Assembly: GCF_007845645.1 (NCBI RefSeq)
Contig: NZ_VCQV01000003.1
Location: 124,001-188,000, forward strand
DNA from: Leekyejoonella antrihumi
GTDB lineage: Bacteria; Actinomycetota; Actinomycetes; Actinomycetales; Dermatophilaceae
Direction of reading: 5' to 3'
DNA length: 64,000 nucleotides
In this document: piece by piece, positions 18,718 through 27,984 of the stretch
How positions within the stretch are numbered: position 1 is the first letter of the stretch
Layout: each line of letters begins with the position of its first letter
Translations under genes and position numbers: made by a program
Notes under the pieces: model-generated
Database searches by the model: none
The model's input: the letters and a program-made list of their open reading frames with translations, nothing else
Told to the model about the DNA's origin: nothing

Positions 18718-19860
18718 TCATCGGGGGTGCACCGCGCCCTTGACGACCTCGAAGGTGGCCCCGGTCAGCTGCGCTGGCACGTCCGCACCGACGGCCGCGG
18801 TGATCAGCACCTGCTCGGCATCGCCGATCATCTCCGCCAGCCGCTCGCGGCGGCCGGCGTCCAACTCGGCGAAGACGTCATCGAGGATCAGCACCGGGTC
18901 GGTGTCCAGGTCATGCCGCAACAGCGTGAACGCGGCAAGCTTCAGACCGAGCGCGAACGACCACGACTCGCCGTGACTGGCATATCCCTTCGCCGGCAAC
19001 GCACCGAGCCGCAGCTCGAGGTCGTCGCGGTGGGGTCCGACCAGGGTGAGACCACGATCCACTTCCGCGGCTTGCTGCCGCGCGAACGACTCGTGCATCG
19101 CCGACTCGATCTCCTCGACCTGGGGCACCTCACCGCAGGCGATGGTCTGTGCCAGGTCGCCGTGCAGCGAGCTGCGGTAGGTGGTGCGGGCATCCGAGGC
19201 ACCGCCACTGACCTCCTCGTAGGCCGTGGCCAGGTAGGGCTGCAGGTCCTGCATGAGTCGCAGCCTCGCATAGATGAGATTGGCACCGACCTGCGCGAGA
19301 TGCGTATCCCAGACCGGCAAGGACTCGAGCACCGCGGCCCGATTCGGTGCCCCGCGGGCCGACTTGAGCAACGCGTTGCGCTGCTTGAGGATCTTGTCGT
19401 AGTCCCCGCGAGCGCCGGCCCAGCGTGGCTGCCTGGCCACCAACAGCTCATCCAGGAACCTGCGGCGGCCGGCGGGGTCCGCCTTCACGAGCGCAAGATC
19501 CTCGGGCGCAAACATCACCGTGCGCACCGCGCCGAGCAGCTCGCGCGGCCGACCCAGCGGCGCCTTGCCCAGCCGCCCCCTATTGGCACGGCCGGGGTTG
19601 ATCTCCAGCTCGAGCCGCTGCTCCCGCTCGGCCCGCATCACCGCGGCTCGCACGATCGCCTGTTCTGCGCCGGCCCGCACCAGTGGTGCGTCCTGGGCCA
19701 CCCGATGGGAGCCCAGGGTGGCCAGATAGTAGGCCGCTTCGACCAGGTTGGTCTTGCCCTGACCGTTGCGTCCGACGAAGGTGGTGATTCCCGGTGCCAG
19801 GGGCACCTCGGCAGACTCGTAGGACCTGAAGTCCGCGAGAGTCAGGTGGCGCAGGTGCAC
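18718..19860 (-). CDS. recF: DNA replication and repair protein RecF
   Basis: A 380-residue SMC-like ATPase that helps load RecA at gaps. The first strand LTLADFRSYESAEV is followed by Walker A GRNGQGKTNLVEA. The ABC-type D-loop region is PVLILDDVFAELDAGRR, and the signature-like KLAAFTLL precedes it. The GTG start at 19860 is the first residue of the family fold (VHLRHLTLADF). It lies between gnd and DUF721 in the replication block; a dispersed repeat occupies the gap to gnd. Length and motifs are typical. Confidence 0.97.
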   Translation of the reverse strand: MHLRHLTLADFRSYESAEVPLAPGITTFVGRNGQGKTNLVEAAYYLATLGSHRVAQDAPLVRAGAEQAIVRAAVMRAEREQRLELEINPGRANRGRLGKAPLGRPRELLGAVRTVMFAPEDLALVKADPAGRRRFLDELLVARQPRWAGARGDYDKILKQRNALLKSARGAPNRAAVLESLPVWDTHLAQVGANLIYARLRLMQDLQPYLATAYEEVSGGASDARTTYRSSLHGDLAQTIACGEVPQVEEIESAMHESFARQQAAEVDRGLTLVGPHRDDLELRLGALPAKGYASHGESWSFALGLKLAAFTLLRHDLDTDPVLILDDVFAELDAGRRERLAEMIGDAEQVLITAAVGADVPAQLTGATFEVVKGAVHPR

Positions 19861-19914
19861 CCGCCGAGTCTAGGTCCAAGCTCCGCCGCGCCGATCATGC
19901 AAGCACCCAAACCT

Positions 19915-19992
19915 CCGCCGAGAGGCATACCTACGCACCGAGAGGTCCACTTATTTCCCATGCCGCTCGACGGGTTTGTATGCCTGTCGGCG
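19915..19992 (-). repeat. Dispersed 78-bp repeat, copy B
   Basis: The reverse complement of this segment aligns end to end with 10904-10981. It lies in the recF-gnd gap and stops 12 bp from the gnd stop codon. Copy A is in the opposite orientation 9 kb away. The shared GTGGACCTCTCG and GGTATGCCTCTCG blocks are identical in both. Confidence 0.75.
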
Positions 19993-20003
19993 GGTGATGC
20001 GGC

Positions 20004-20912
20004 TCAGTGGTCGGTGACGACGCCTTTGTCACCCTTCTTGGTGACGGCGTGACCACCGAACTGACCCCGCAGTGCCGCCACCGCCTGCATCGCGGGGGAG
20101 TCCTCCTGCCGCGAGGCGAACCGCGCGAACAGCGAGGCCGAAATCACCGGCATCGGCACCGAGTAGTCGATGGCCTCCTGCACGGTCCAGCGGCCCTCAC
20201 CGGAGTCGTTGACGAATCCGCTGATCTGCTCCAGGTCCTTGTCCTCCTCCAGCGCCTTCACCATGAGATCCAGCAGCCAGGAGCGGACCACGGTGCCGCG
20301 GGTCCACGCCTTGAAGGAGCCGTGCACGTCCTTGACGATCTCCTTGGCCTCGAGCAGCTCGAACCCCTCGGCGTAGGCCTGCATCAGGCCGTACTCGATG
20401 CCGTTGTGCACCATCTTCACGTAGTGACCCGCGCCGACGTCTCCGGCGTGCACCCACCCCTCGTCGCGGGGGCCATCCGGGCGCAGCGCGTCAAAGATCG
20501 GCAGGACGCGCTGCACGTCGTCCTCGCTGCCACCGCACATCAAGCCGTAGCCGTTGTCCTTGCCCCAGACGCCGCCGGAGACTCCGCAGTCGACGAAGGC
20601 AATGCCCTTGTCCTTCAGCTCCTCGGCGTGGCGCAGGTCGTCGGTGTACTTGCTGTTGCCGCCGTCGACGATCAGGTCGCCCGCACTGAGCAGCCCACCC
20701 AGCTCGGTCATGACCGAGTCCGTGATCTTACCGGCCGGCACCATCACCCACACAGCTCGCGGTGCGTCCAGGCGCGCCACGAGCTCGGGGAGGTCCTTGA
20801 CGTCACTCACCTCGGGGTTGGTGTCAAAGCCGACCACCTCATGCCCGGCGGCCGTGATGCGGTCACGCATGTTCCCGCCCATCTTGCCCAGGCCGATCAA
20901 TCCGAGTTGCAT
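20004..20912 (-). CDS. gnd: 6-phosphogluconate dehydrogenase (decarboxylating), short form
   Basis: A 302-residue enzyme that oxidises 6-phosphogluconate to ribulose 5-phosphate in the pentose phosphate pathway. It starts with the dinucleotide fold MQLGLIGLGKMGGNM, then GNSKYTDDLR, the substrate-binding VDCGVSGGVWGKDNGYGLM, and the catalytic lysine segment GAGHYVKMVHNGIEYG. It is the short (about 300-residue) type and not the 470-residue enteric type. In Actinobacteria this gene commonly lies between dnaN and recF, as here. Cofactor preference (NAD or NADP) is not certain from sequence. Confidence 0.95.
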   Translation of the reverse strand: MQLGLIGLGKMGGNMRDRITAAGHEVVGFDTNPEVSDVKDLPELVARLDAPRAVWVMVPAGKITDSVMTELGGLLSAGDLIVDGGNSKYTDDLRHAEELKDKGIAFVDCGVSGGVWGKDNGYGLMCGGSEDDVQRVLPIFDALRPDGPRDEGWVHAGDVGAGHYVKMVHNGIEYGLMQAYAEGFELLEAKEIVKDVHGSFKAWTRGTVVRSWLLDLMVKALEEDKDLEQISGFVNDSGEGRWTVQEAIDYSVPMPVISASLFARFASRQEDSPAMQAVAALRGQFGGHAVTKKGDKGVVTDH

Positions 20913-20999
20913 ACCTGCTCCTTCGACGCTTGGTGAGGTGCTGCTTCCAGCTCGACGCTACTGCGACCTGCTTCGATCCGCTGACTTGCCGCGAATCGG

Positions 21000-22133
21000 T
21001 CAGCTGGCGAACCGAACCGGCATGAGGACGTAACGGTAGGACTCATCGGACTCGCCGTCCGCGGTGGCCTGACCGGAGAGCACAGCCGGCCGGCTCGGCT
21101 GGGTGAATGCCAGTCGTGCATAGTCCGTCCCGATCGCACCGAGCCCGTCGAGGAGAAACTGCGGGTTGAAGGCGATCTCCAGCTCGGGTCCGCTCAAGGT
21201 CGCCTCGACGGCCTCACTGGCCTGAGCGTCATCGCCCTGACCTGCCTCGATGGCCACCTGCCCCTCACTGAACCGCAGCCGCACCGGGGTGTTGCGCTCG
21301 GCCACGAGCGCGACCCGCTTGACCGCTTCCGTCAGATCGGAGGTCTTAATGACCGAGATGGTGTCGACGCTGCTCGGAAAGATCGAGGTGACCTTCGGGT
21401 AGTCGCCGTCCAGCAGCCTGGTGGTGGTCCGACGCTGTCCCGCCTCGAATCCGACCAGTCCCTCGCCGCCCGCGGCATTGCCAAGTGCGACCTCCACCGA
21501 GCCGGCGGCCCCGAGCGCCTTCGCAGTCTCCGAGAGAGTGCGAGCGGGGATCAGCGCGACATGCGCGGCATCGGCGGCCGCAGGGTTCCAGGTCAGCTCG
21601 CGCAACGCCAATCGGTAGCGGTCGGTCGCCAGCAGGCTCAGTTTGTCCCCATCGATTTCGACCCGCACCCCGGTCAGGATCGGCAGGGTGTCACCGCGGT
21701 CCGCCGCGATGGCGACCTGCGACACGGCCTTCGTGAAGGCTTCTCCGCTCACGGTACCGGTCGGTTCGGGCGAGGTCGGCAGCGTCGGGTAGTCGGTGGT
21801 GGGCATCTGCTGCAGCGAGAAACGACTGGACCCGCAGACGACCTGGACCTTCGTACCGTCCGCGGCCAGCTCGACGGGTTTGCCCGAGGGCAGCGACCGT
21901 GAGATATCGGCCAGCAGCCGGCCGTGGACCAGGACGGTGCCGGGTTCGTCTACCTGAGCGTCGATGCTGACCTTGGCGGAGACTTCGTAGTCGAAGGCGC
22001 TGAGGGTCAGACCCTCGGGCGTGGCATCGAGCAGCACCCCGGCCAGGACAGGCACCGGCGGACGCGGAGACAGGCCGCGGACGGCCCACGTGACGGCCTC
22101 GGCCAAGACATCGCGATCCACCTGGAGCTTCAC
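21000..22133 (-). CDS. dnaN: DNA polymerase III beta subunit (sliding clamp)
   Basis: A 377-residue clamp with three repeated domains. The N-terminus KLQVDRDVLAEAVTWAVRGL and PPVPVLAGVLL are typical, and the C-terminus ends YRYVLMPVRFAS, the hydrophobic tail that forms the partner pocket. I chose GTG 22133 because the conserved sequence starts there, with AGGACGG 8-14 bp upstream; the frame extends two codons further to a TTG. The upstream region (22134-22770) is the origin. The gene is the first after oriC on this strand. Confidence 0.97.
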   Translation of the reverse strand: MKLQVDRDVLAEAVTWAVRGLSPRPPVPVLAGVLLDATPEGLTLSAFDYEVSAKVSIDAQVDEPGTVLVHGRLLADISRSLPSGKPVELAADGTKVQVVCGSSRFSLQQMPTTDYPTLPTSPEPTGTVSGEAFTKAVSQVAIAADRGDTLPILTGVRVEIDGDKLSLLATDRYRLALRELTWNPAAADAAHVALIPARTLSETAKALGAAGSVEVALGNAAGGEGLVGFEAGQRRTTTRLLDGDYPKVTSIFPSSVDTISVIKTSDLTEAVKRVALVAERNTPVRLRFSEGQVAIEAGQGDDAQASEAVEATLSGPELEIAFNPQFLLDGLGAIGTDYARLAFTQPSRPAVLSGQATADGESDESYRYVLMPVRFAS

Positions 22134-22487
22134 TAGCAAACCGTCCTTGCTGGTCTCTGCCGGCGGAACCGGCGTCCTGATTCCCCCACGAAGTCTGCGC
22201 TTGCGCTCAGCACATCATGGCCCCGAGGTTCTTCGGGAACGCGTGGCTACCGAAAACTGGTGACCCACGCGCGTCGACCCTAGCCCGGCGGCCATGGGCG
22301 CGCCAAGTGTCGGCAGTGTGGTCCACGATACGTCCGGGCAGCTTGTGGTTTGTCCCCAGTGGTCGGGACGAGAAGAACTAGGTCGAAATGGTTCGTAGTG
22401 GTAGTAGCACCTGTGGATTCTGTGGAAAACGGCCTGCTGCCGCGCCAGCACCGCCAACTGGGCTGTGGATGGGCTGGGGGTGCAGGG

Positions 22488-22496
22488 TGTGGATAA
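22488..22496 (-). promoter_or_regulatory. DnaA box, perfect
   Basis: The plus strand reads TGTGGATAA, the exact complement of TTATCCACA, in the middle of oriC. Confidence 0.85.
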
Positions 22497-22720
22497 CACC
22501 GGTGCCTGTGGATGACGGCCGGCCGTGCACACCCTGTCCACCGTCAGCCCGCACAAACTGTCGCGCTGTGCACAGTTCTGCGGGTCGACCGCACAGGGCT
22601 TGTGGAGAGTTCGTGGCCGCTCCGGATGGGGTCGGCCGGGGCGTTATGCACAGGGCGGATGTCCTGGAGTATCACCGAATGCGCGATTGCCCGGCCCGGC
22701 CTGGCCGGTCGAGGGCATGG

Positions 22721-22729
22721 TTATCCACA
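22721..22729 (+). promoter_or_regulatory. DnaA box, perfect
   Basis: TTATCCACA on the plus strand, about 40 bp from the dnaA stop codon, in the opposite orientation to the box at 22488. Confidence 0.85.
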
Positions 22730-22769
22730 GAATCTGGGGATAAAGGTGTGGATGTTGCCGGTGGAGGAG

Positions 22770-24239
22770 TTATTTCGTGGCGCGGCGAATCTGCGTCGTC
22801 AGCTCGCTGATCTGGTCATACAGGTCGCGCCGGTCCGGCATCAGCCCACGAATCTTGCGCTCGGAGTGCATGACGGTCGTGTGGTCTCGGCCGCCGAACT
22901 TCTGGCCGATCTTCGGCAAGGACAGATCCGTCAGCTCGCGGCACAGATACATCGCGATCTGGCGCGCATTGACCAGGGTCCGAGAGCGAGACGGACCGCA
23001 CAGCTCATCGATGGTCACATCGAAGTAGGACGCGGTTTTTTCCATGATCGTCGAGGCGGTGATCTGGCCGACGCTCGCGCCCGGCATCAGGTCGCGCAGC
23101 ACGTGGGCGGTCAGATCCGTGGTGACCTGCTGGTTGGACACCGAGGCGTAGGCCGTGACGCGGATGAGCGCACCCTCGAGCTCGCGGATGTTGCTGGGCA
23201 CCTTGCTCGCGATCATCTCGAGCACATCATCCGGGGTGCGCATCTTCTCGGCCGTGGCCTTCTTGCGCAGGATCGCGATGCGGGTCTCCAGGTCCGGCGG
23301 TGTCACGTCGGTGGTCAGGCCCCACTCGAAGCGTGAGCGCATCCGATCCTCCAGCCCGCTCAGCATCTTCGGCGGCTGGTCGCTGGTCAGGACGATCTGC
23401 TTCTCGCTGTTGTGCAGCGCGTTGAAGGTGTGGAAGAACTCCTCCTGCGTGCCGTCCTTCCCCTGGAGGAACTGCACGTCGTCGATCAGCAGCACGTCGA
23501 CGTTGTCGCGATAGCGCTTCTGGAAGCTGCCTGCGGTGTCGTCACGGATGGAGTTGATGAAGTCGTTGGTGAACTCCTCGGAGTTCACGTACCGCACCCG
23601 CATGTGTGGGTAGTAGCTGCGCACGTAGTTGCCGATCGCGTGCAGCAGGTGGGTCTTGCCCAGACCGGAGTCGCCATAGACGAACAGCGGGTTGTAGGAA
23701 CGAGCCGGTGTCTCGGCAACGGCCTGGGCGGCGGCGCAGGCGAAGCGGTTGCCGGCGCCGATCACGAAGGTGTCGAAGCTGTACTTCGGGTTGAGTCGAG
23801 CGTTTTCGGCGGAGGCAACGGTGCTTGCCGAGAGTCCCGGCTCGTGCTGTGCCGTCCGCGCAGCGGTCGTCACCTCGGTGCGCATCTCGAGCTGGCCGAT
23901 GGTGTCGGAGTCCTGCGGGATGGCGAGATTCTCCTGCGGCTCGGTCAGCTCGACACCGCCGTCGACCGTTCCTCGCAGGGACGGGTCGACGGTCACGGCG
24001 AGTCGCACCTCGTGGCTCAGTTGGGTGCCGAGCGCCGAGCAGACCGGCTCGTGCAGGGAGGTCTCGACGAAGTCCTTGGTGTGGTCGAAGGGGACCGCGA
24101 CCAGAGCGGTGTCGCCGATCACCCCCACCAGACGGGCGAGTCGCAGGTAGGCGCGGTCTCGCGCCGGGATGCCCGAGTCTTCCAGCGATAGGAGGGTCGC
24201 GTGCCAGACGTGCACAAGATCTACTTCGGCATCGCTCAC
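22770..24239 (-). CDS. dnaA: Chromosomal replication initiator DnaA
   Basis: The initiator ATPase. Domain I begins SDAEVDLVHVWHATLLSLED; a variable linker rich in Glu and Thr follows. Domain III has NPLFVYGDSGLGKTHLLHAI (Walker A) and VLLIDDVQFLQGK (Walker B). Domain IV has the DNA-binding signature KIGQKFGGRDHTTVMHSERK. I chose GTG 24239 (GAGGAG 9-14 bp upstream), giving 489 residues; a GTG at 24269 would add ten. It reads towards oriC. DnaA boxes upstream suggest autoregulation. Confidence 0.98.
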   Translation of the reverse strand: MSDAEVDLVHVWHATLLSLEDSGIPARDRAYLRLARLVGVIGDTALVAVPFDHTKDFVETSLHEPVCSALGTQLSHEVRLAVTVDPSLRGTVDGGVELTEPQENLAIPQDSDTIGQLEMRTEVTTAARTAQHEPGLSASTVASAENARLNPKYSFDTFVIGAGNRFACAAAQAVAETPARSYNPLFVYGDSGLGKTHLLHAIGNYVRSYYPHMRVRYVNSEEFTNDFINSIRDDTAGSFQKRYRDNVDVLLIDDVQFLQGKDGTQEEFFHTFNALHNSEKQIVLTSDQPPKMLSGLEDRMRSRFEWGLTTDVTPPDLETRIAILRKKATAEKMRTPDDVLEMIASKVPSNIRELEGALIRVTAYASVSNQQVTTDLTAHVLRDLMPGASVGQITASTIMEKTASYFDVTIDELCGPSRSRTLVNARQIAMYLCRELTDLSLPKIGQKFGGRDHTTVMHSERKIRGLMPDRRDLYDQISELTTQIRRATK

Positions 24240-24317
24240 CGCGACGTGCTCCTCACTGCCCTGATCCACCCCAGTGGCTGATTATCCGAACCGGTCCATC
24301 AGCCATGGTAAGCGCAC

Positions 24318-24338
24318 TCATCCACAGTCTTATCCACA
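24318..24338 (+). promoter_or_regulatory. DnaA boxes in the dnaA upstream region
   Basis: A one-mismatch box (TCATCCACA, 24318-24326) and a perfect box (TTATCCACA, 24330-24338) lie 80-100 bp upstream of dnaA. A possible dnaA -10 element, GATAAT on the minus strand, lies at 24281-24286. DnaA bound here could repress its own gene. The rest of 24340-24550 shows no feature I can name. Confidence 0.65.
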
Positions 24339-24551
24339 GACTGTGTATAGGCGGGGGCTCCGGACTCGGAATCCCCGACGCTAACAACTCGGTGGACCAG
24401 TCGGCAACAGCAGGGGGCGAAAAGTTTCACCGGTTCGGCGTGTCGTGTCCAGGACCGAGTACCGGATCGGACATCATGGGGTGTTTCGCCCGACGTCGGA
24501 CGGGACGGGCCACGCTCGGCACCGAGAGCGGGCGGGCGTCTTCCGCTCAGT

Positions 24552-24580
24552 TTGACCCGCCTCTGCCTCGCCCGTATCGT
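24552..24580 (+). promoter_or_regulatory. Probable rpmH operon promoter
   Basis: TTGACC (24552-24557) and TATCGT (24575-24580) are separated by 17 bp, a good housekeeping-sigma promoter. A second TTGACA (24580-24585) overlaps its end and may serve another start. It leaves a leader of about 140 nt before rpmH. Confidence 0.55.
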
Positions 24581-24728
24581 TGACAACGCCTCTTGAGTCG
24601 ATGATGTATGCCGATTTGCGTTCTGCGAGTGGCACCGCCCATGGTGTCTGGTCGGCAAGAACGTCCGCCAAGGGCCTTGAGACCCTGCACACCGGGCAAC
24701 TGCCTGGACTTCTTTGACGGAGACTGAC

Positions 24729-24866
24729 GTGAGCAAGCGCACCTTCCAGCCGAACAATCGACGTCGTGCCAAGACGCACGGCTTCCGCCTTCGGATGCGG
24801 ACCCGTGCGGGCCGCGCCGTCCTCGCCGGGCGGCGCCGCAAGGGTCGCGCCCGCCTGTCGGCCTGA
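24729..24866 (+). CDS. rpmH: Ribosomal protein L34
   Basis: A 45-residue, highly basic 50S protein beginning [19 protein letters not shown] and ending [12 protein letters not shown], the universal L34 pattern. It starts at GTG 24729 with GGAG 7-10 bp upstream. It is the first gene of the plus-strand run rpmH-rnpA-yidD-yidC-jag-rsmG-parA-parB, which starts divergently from dnaA. Confidence 0.98.
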   Translation: MSKRTFQPNNRRRAKTHGFRLRMRTRAGRAVLAGRRRKGRARLSA

Positions 24867-24893
24867 TCCAGGCTCGGCCGGATCGAGCCTGAC

Positions 24894-25271
24894 GTGCTCG
24901 CGGCAGCCCATCGCCTGCGCCATGGCGCCGAGTTCACCTCGGTGCTACGTGGACGCCGGTCGAAACGGGCCGGGAGCCGTCTGCTCGTGGTGTACGCCGC
25001 GGCCCCAAAGATCACGCCGAGCGACGCGGACCCGGCCAGGGTCGGCTTCATCGTGTCGAAGGCCGTGGGCAATGCGGTCGTCCGCAACCGCACCAAACGG
25101 CGGCTTCGCCACCTGGTCAGCGCTCGGCTGTCTACGCTCGACGCCGGCACCGACCTGGTCGTGCGGGCGAACCCGGCCGCGGCGGGATGCGACTCGGCGA
25201 CCCTCGGGGTCGACCTCGACCGGTTGCTCGTGCGGACCGTGGGCCATGCCGGGCAGCGAGGTGCGCAATGA
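24894..25271 (+). CDS. rnpA: Ribonuclease P protein component
   Basis: A 125-residue basic protein that binds RNase P RNA and helps mature tRNA 5' ends. The conserved block [20 protein letters not shown] is present, together with the N-terminal [23 protein letters not shown] 24894 is the start. The stop overlaps the yidD start (ATGA), so the two are coupled. Confidence 0.97.
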   Translation: MLAAAHRLRHGAEFTSVLRGRRSKRAGSRLLVVYAAAPKITPSDADPARVGFIVSKAVGNAVVRNRTKRRLRHLVSARLSTLDAGTDLVVRANPAAAGCDSATLGVDLDRLLVRTVGHAGQRGAQ

Positions 25272-25546
25272 GCCACCTGCTGGCCAAGCCACTCATCTGG
25301 CTGGTGCGCGCCTACCAGATCCTGGTCTCGCCCCTGTTTCCGCCGAGCTGCCGGTTCACCCCGTGCTGCTCGAGCTACGCGATCACCGCGTTGAGACGGT
25401 TCGGTGTGATGAAGGGCACCTGGCTGACCCTGCGGCGGCTGGCGCGATGTCACCCGTGGAACCCGGGCGGTGTTGACCACGTTCCTCAGGCGGGTCCAGC
25501 GCACACCCGCCGTCCCTTCTCTCACCGACGCATAAGGACACCATGA
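25268..25546 (+). CDS. yidD: Membrane protein insertion efficiency factor YidD
   Basis: A 92-residue protein with the family pattern [20 protein letters not shown] and [19 protein letters not shown], then [12 protein letters not shown]. The conserved cysteines and amphipathic N-terminus place it at the inner face of the membrane, where it aids YidC and Sec insertion. It overlaps rnpA at its start (ATGA) and yidC at its end by 4 bp. The last 20 residues after the conserved core are variable. Confidence 0.96.
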   Translation: MSHLLAKPLIWLVRAYQILVSPLFPPSCRFTPCCSSYAITALRRFGVMKGTWLTLRRLARCHPWNPGGVDHVPQAGPAHTRRPFSHRRIRTP

Positions 25547-26604
25547 TCGACAAGATCCTCTTCCCACTCGAGTGGTTCGTCGCAGTGGTGATGGTGGGGT
25601 TCCACAAGTTCTTCACGCTTCTTGGGATGGCGCCGACGGGCGGCTTGAGCTGGGTCCTGTCGATTGCCGGGCTGGTGATCGTGCTGCGAATTCTGCTGGT
25701 GCCGCTGTTCGTCAAGCAGATCAAGTCGTCGCGTCGGATGCAGCTGATCCAGCCCGAGATCCAGAAGATCCAGAAGAAGTACAAGGGCAAGAAGGACGCC
25801 GAGTCGCGTCAGAAGATGACCGAAGAGCAGATGGAGCTCTACAAGCGGACGGGCACCAACCCGTTCAGCTCCTGCATGCCGATCATTTTGCAGGCACCGT
25901 TCTTCTACGCCCTCTTCCGCGTCCTGGAGCACCTGAAGGACTTCGCACACACCTCAAGTCCACAGAACTGGAAGAGCCCGATCGGGCCACTGACTCAGGC
26001 CGTCGCGCGGCAGGCGGACAGCTCGACCCTCTTCCACGCCGAGCTGTCGTCATCCTTCCTCGGATCGCACAACCTGTCGGTGAAGATCCTGTCGATGGGC
26101 CTGATCGTCATCATGGCCGTGACGGTCTTCGTCAACCAGCAGCAGCTCATGCGCAAGAACATGCCCGCCTCCGCGCTGGACAACCCGTTTGCCAAGCAGC
26201 AGAAGTACATCATGTACGCGATGCCGCTGTTCTTCTTCATCTCGGGCATCAACTTCCCCATCGGTGTGCTGATCTATTGGGTGGTGACCAACGTCTGGTC
26301 CTTCGCGCAGCAGTACTACGTCATCCGCCGGATGCCCGCACCCGGCTCGCCCGCCGAGAAGGAGATGGAGCAGCGCCGCCGGGCCAAGGGCAAGTCGATC
26401 AACAAGGTGACCATCCCCGGGCTGCACAAGAGCGAGGACGACGAGGACGAGGACGACTCCACCGGCGTGGATCTGACCAAGTCCAAGGAAACGGCATCGG
26501 CGGGTCGGCCCGGTACGTCGACGTCGTCCGGCACCCAGGCCGGTAAGACCGGCGGCGGCCAACGTGTCCAGCCGAAGCGAAACAACAAGCGGCGCAAGCG
26601 CTAA
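25543..26604 (+). CDS. yidC: Membrane protein insertase YidC
   Basis: A 353-residue YidC/Oxa1 insertase. The N-terminal helix ([20 protein letters not shown]) leads to a core with [19 protein letters not shown], the cytoplasmic coiled region [17 protein letters not shown], and later helices including [21 protein letters not shown]. The C-terminal tail is acidic and then strongly basic (KRNNKRRKR), suited to ribosome contact. It lacks the large periplasmic domain of proteobacterial YidC, as expected. Start ATG 25543 overlaps yidD. Confidence 0.97.
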   Translation: MIDKILFPLEWFVAVVMVGFHKFFTLLGMAPTGGLSWVLSIAGLVIVLRILLVPLFVKQIKSSRRMQLIQPEIQKIQKKYKGKKDAESRQKMTEEQMELYKRTGTNPFSSCMPIILQAPFFYALFRVLEHLKDFAHTSSPQNWKSPIGPLTQAVARQADSSTLFHAELSSSFLGSHNLSVKILSMGLIVIMAVTVFVNQQQLMRKNMPASALDNPFAKQQKYIMYAMPLFFFISGINFPIGVLIYWVVTNVWSFAQQYYVIRRMPAPGSPAEKEMEQRRRAKGKSINKVTIPGLHKSEDDEDEDDSTGVDLTKSKETASAGRPGTSTSSGTQAGKTGGGQRVQPKRNNKRRKR

Positions 26605-26643
26605 CCCACTGACTTCGTCCCACCGCACGCATCTGGAGCTTTG

Positions 26644-27204
26644 ATGACTGACAGCACGACGACGACCGACGACACGACGACGGACAGCGACGACACGATC
26701 GCCGACAGCACAGAGAAGGCGGCCGCCAAGACCAGTGGACGGCTGGATCGGGAGGGTGAGGTGGCAGCGGACTTTCTGGAGACGTTGCTCGACATCGCCG
26801 ATCTGGACGGTGACATCGACGTCGATGTCGATGGCGACCGGGCCGCGGTGTCGATCGTCGACTCCGAGGAGGGTCGGGTGCCACGTCGCCTGGTCGGCGA
26901 CGACGGCAAGGTGCTGGAGGCGCTGCAGGAGCTCACCCGTCTCGCTGTGCAGGCGGAGACCGGGGACCGCAGCCGGCTGATGCTGGACATCGCCGGGCAC
27001 CGCGCGCAGCGGAAGGCGGAACTGGTGGCCGAGGCGCAGACCGTCATCGAGCGTGTCAAGCAGAGCGGCGAGCGTGCCGGCCTGGACCCGATGACCGCCT
27101 TCGAGCGCAAGGTAGTTCATGACGCCGTCTTGGCGGCGGGCCTGTCCTCCGAGTCGGAGGGCAGTGAGCCGCATCGGTACGTCGTGGTCCTGCCCGCCGG
27201 CTGA
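26644..27204 (+). CDS. jag: Jag/KhpB RNA-binding protein (KH and R3H domains)
   Basis: A 186-residue protein. An acidic Thr/Asp-rich N-terminus precedes a KH domain (RRLVGDDGKVLEALQELTRL) and a C-terminal R3H domain (MTAFERKVVHDAVLA, then EPHRYVVVLP). It belongs to the KhpB family of RNA-binding proteins linked to cell-wall growth and small-RNA biology in Gram-positive bacteria. It lies in its usual place between yidC and rsmG. I chose ATG 26644 over TTG 26641; GGAG lies 8-11 bp upstream. Confidence 0.94.
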   Translation: MTDSTTTTDDTTTDSDDTIADSTEKAAAKTSGRLDREGEVAADFLETLLDIADLDGDIDVDVDGDRAAVSIVDSEEGRVPRRLVGDDGKVLEALQELTRLAVQAETGDRSRLMLDIAGHRAQRKAELVAEAQTVIERVKQSGERAGLDPMTAFERKVVHDAVLAAGLSSESEGSEPHRYVVVLPAG

Positions 27205-27207
27205 CAC

Positions 27208-27221
27208 GTTTCACGTGGAAC
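27208..27221. promoter_or_regulatory. parS-like site overlapping the rsmG start
   Basis: GTTTCACGTGGAAC differs from the consensus GTTTCACGTGAAAC at one position. The GTG start codon of rsmG (27215-27217) lies inside it, so the start region is shared between translation and segregation functions. Confidence 0.75.
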
Positions 27222-27970
27222 CTGGTGACGAGCAGGGCGCCGAACCACCGCTGGAGCTGATTCGTCCGGCGGTGGTGGACGACGTGTTCGGAGTAGAGGT
27301 CACGCTGGCCGATCGTTACGTGCACCATCTCGCCGACACCGGGGTGAGCCACGGTCTGATTGGTCCCCGTGAGCGGCCGCGGCTGTGGGAGCGGCACGTC
27401 CTGAACTGTGCAGCCGTCGCCGAACTCATTCCTGCGGGGTCGCGGGTGGCCGATGTCGGGTCCGGTGCCGGCCTGCCCGGTGTGGTCCTGGCCATCGCCC
27501 GTCCAGACCTGCAGGTCACTCTCATCGAGCCGTTGCTGCGACGCGTTGGCTGGCTGACTGAGGTGCTCGATGACCTGGCACTGCCGAACGTCGAGCTTCG
27601 ACGAGCCAGGGCCGAGCAACTCTGGGACGAGATCGAGGTGGATGTGGTCACCTCACGGGCGGTCGCGCGCCTAGAGGAGCTGGCGCGGTTGTCACTGCCG
27701 CTGCTGCGAGCGGGCGGCACGATGCTTGCTCTCAAGGGTTCGTCCGCGGTGGAGGAGCTGAGCGCCGCTCAGAGCGCACTGGTGCAGCTCGGTATTCGCG
27801 AGAGCGAGGTGGTCTGCTGTGGCGGCGAGCTGCTCGAGCATGCGACCATTGTCACCCGCCTCGTCCTAGGGGGACGCGCGCAGCGTCTCGGCTCGGACCG
27901 CACCACCAAGAAGAAGTCCAGTGGACGTGCTGCGCGCCGCCACCGCGGGACTCAGCCCAATCGTCGGTAG
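27215..27970 (+). CDS. rsmG: 16S rRNA (guanine(527)-N7)-methyltransferase RsmG
   Basis: A 251-residue SAM-dependent methyltransferase acting on 16S rRNA. It contains LIGPRERPRLWERHVLNCAA and the SAM motif VADVGSGAGLPGVVLAIARP, then TLIEPLLRRVGWL and DVVTSRAVARLEELARL. GTG 27215 is the only start close to the conserved region, 10 bp after jag, and it lies inside a parS-like site. The C-terminal 30 residues are basic and variable. Loss of rsmG causes low-level streptomycin resistance in other bacteria; this copy is intact. Confidence 0.95.
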   Translation: MEPGDEQGAEPPLELIRPAVVDDVFGVEVTLADRYVHHLADTGVSHGLIGPRERPRLWERHVLNCAAVAELIPAGSRVADVGSGAGLPGVVLAIARPDLQVTLIEPLLRRVGWLTEVLDDLALPNVELRRARAEQLWDEIEVDVVTSRAVARLEELARLSLPLLRAGGTMLALKGSSAVEELSAAQSALVQLGIRESEVVCCGGELLEHATIVTRLVLGGRAQRLGSDRTTKKKSSGRAARRHRGTQPNRR

Positions 27971-27984
27971 TCAAGGAGCTCATC

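Larger units (their letters stand above)
22380..22769. other. Chromosomal replication origin (oriC)
   Basis: The non-coding stretch between dnaN and dnaA carries a dense set of DnaA-box-like sequences. Perfect TTATCCACA sites are at 22488-22496 (minus) and 22721-22729 (plus). One-mismatch sites are at 22421-22429, 22507-22515 and 22644-22652, and weaker TGTGGA motifs lie between them. The part 22140-22380 has no recognisable feature apart from the dnaN leader. Position beside dnaA and dnaN makes the call secure; the unwinding element was not located. Confidence 0.92.

Noticed and set aside
24424-24437. A sixth parS site (GTTTCACCGGTTCG)
   Set aside because: Several mismatches to GTTTCACGTGAAAC and loss of symmetry; below the level of the five reported sites.
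24299-25567. 422-codon minus frame across rpmH, rnpA and yidD
   Set aside because: It covers three certain plus-strand genes and the dnaA upstream region, with an arginine-rich meaningless sequence.
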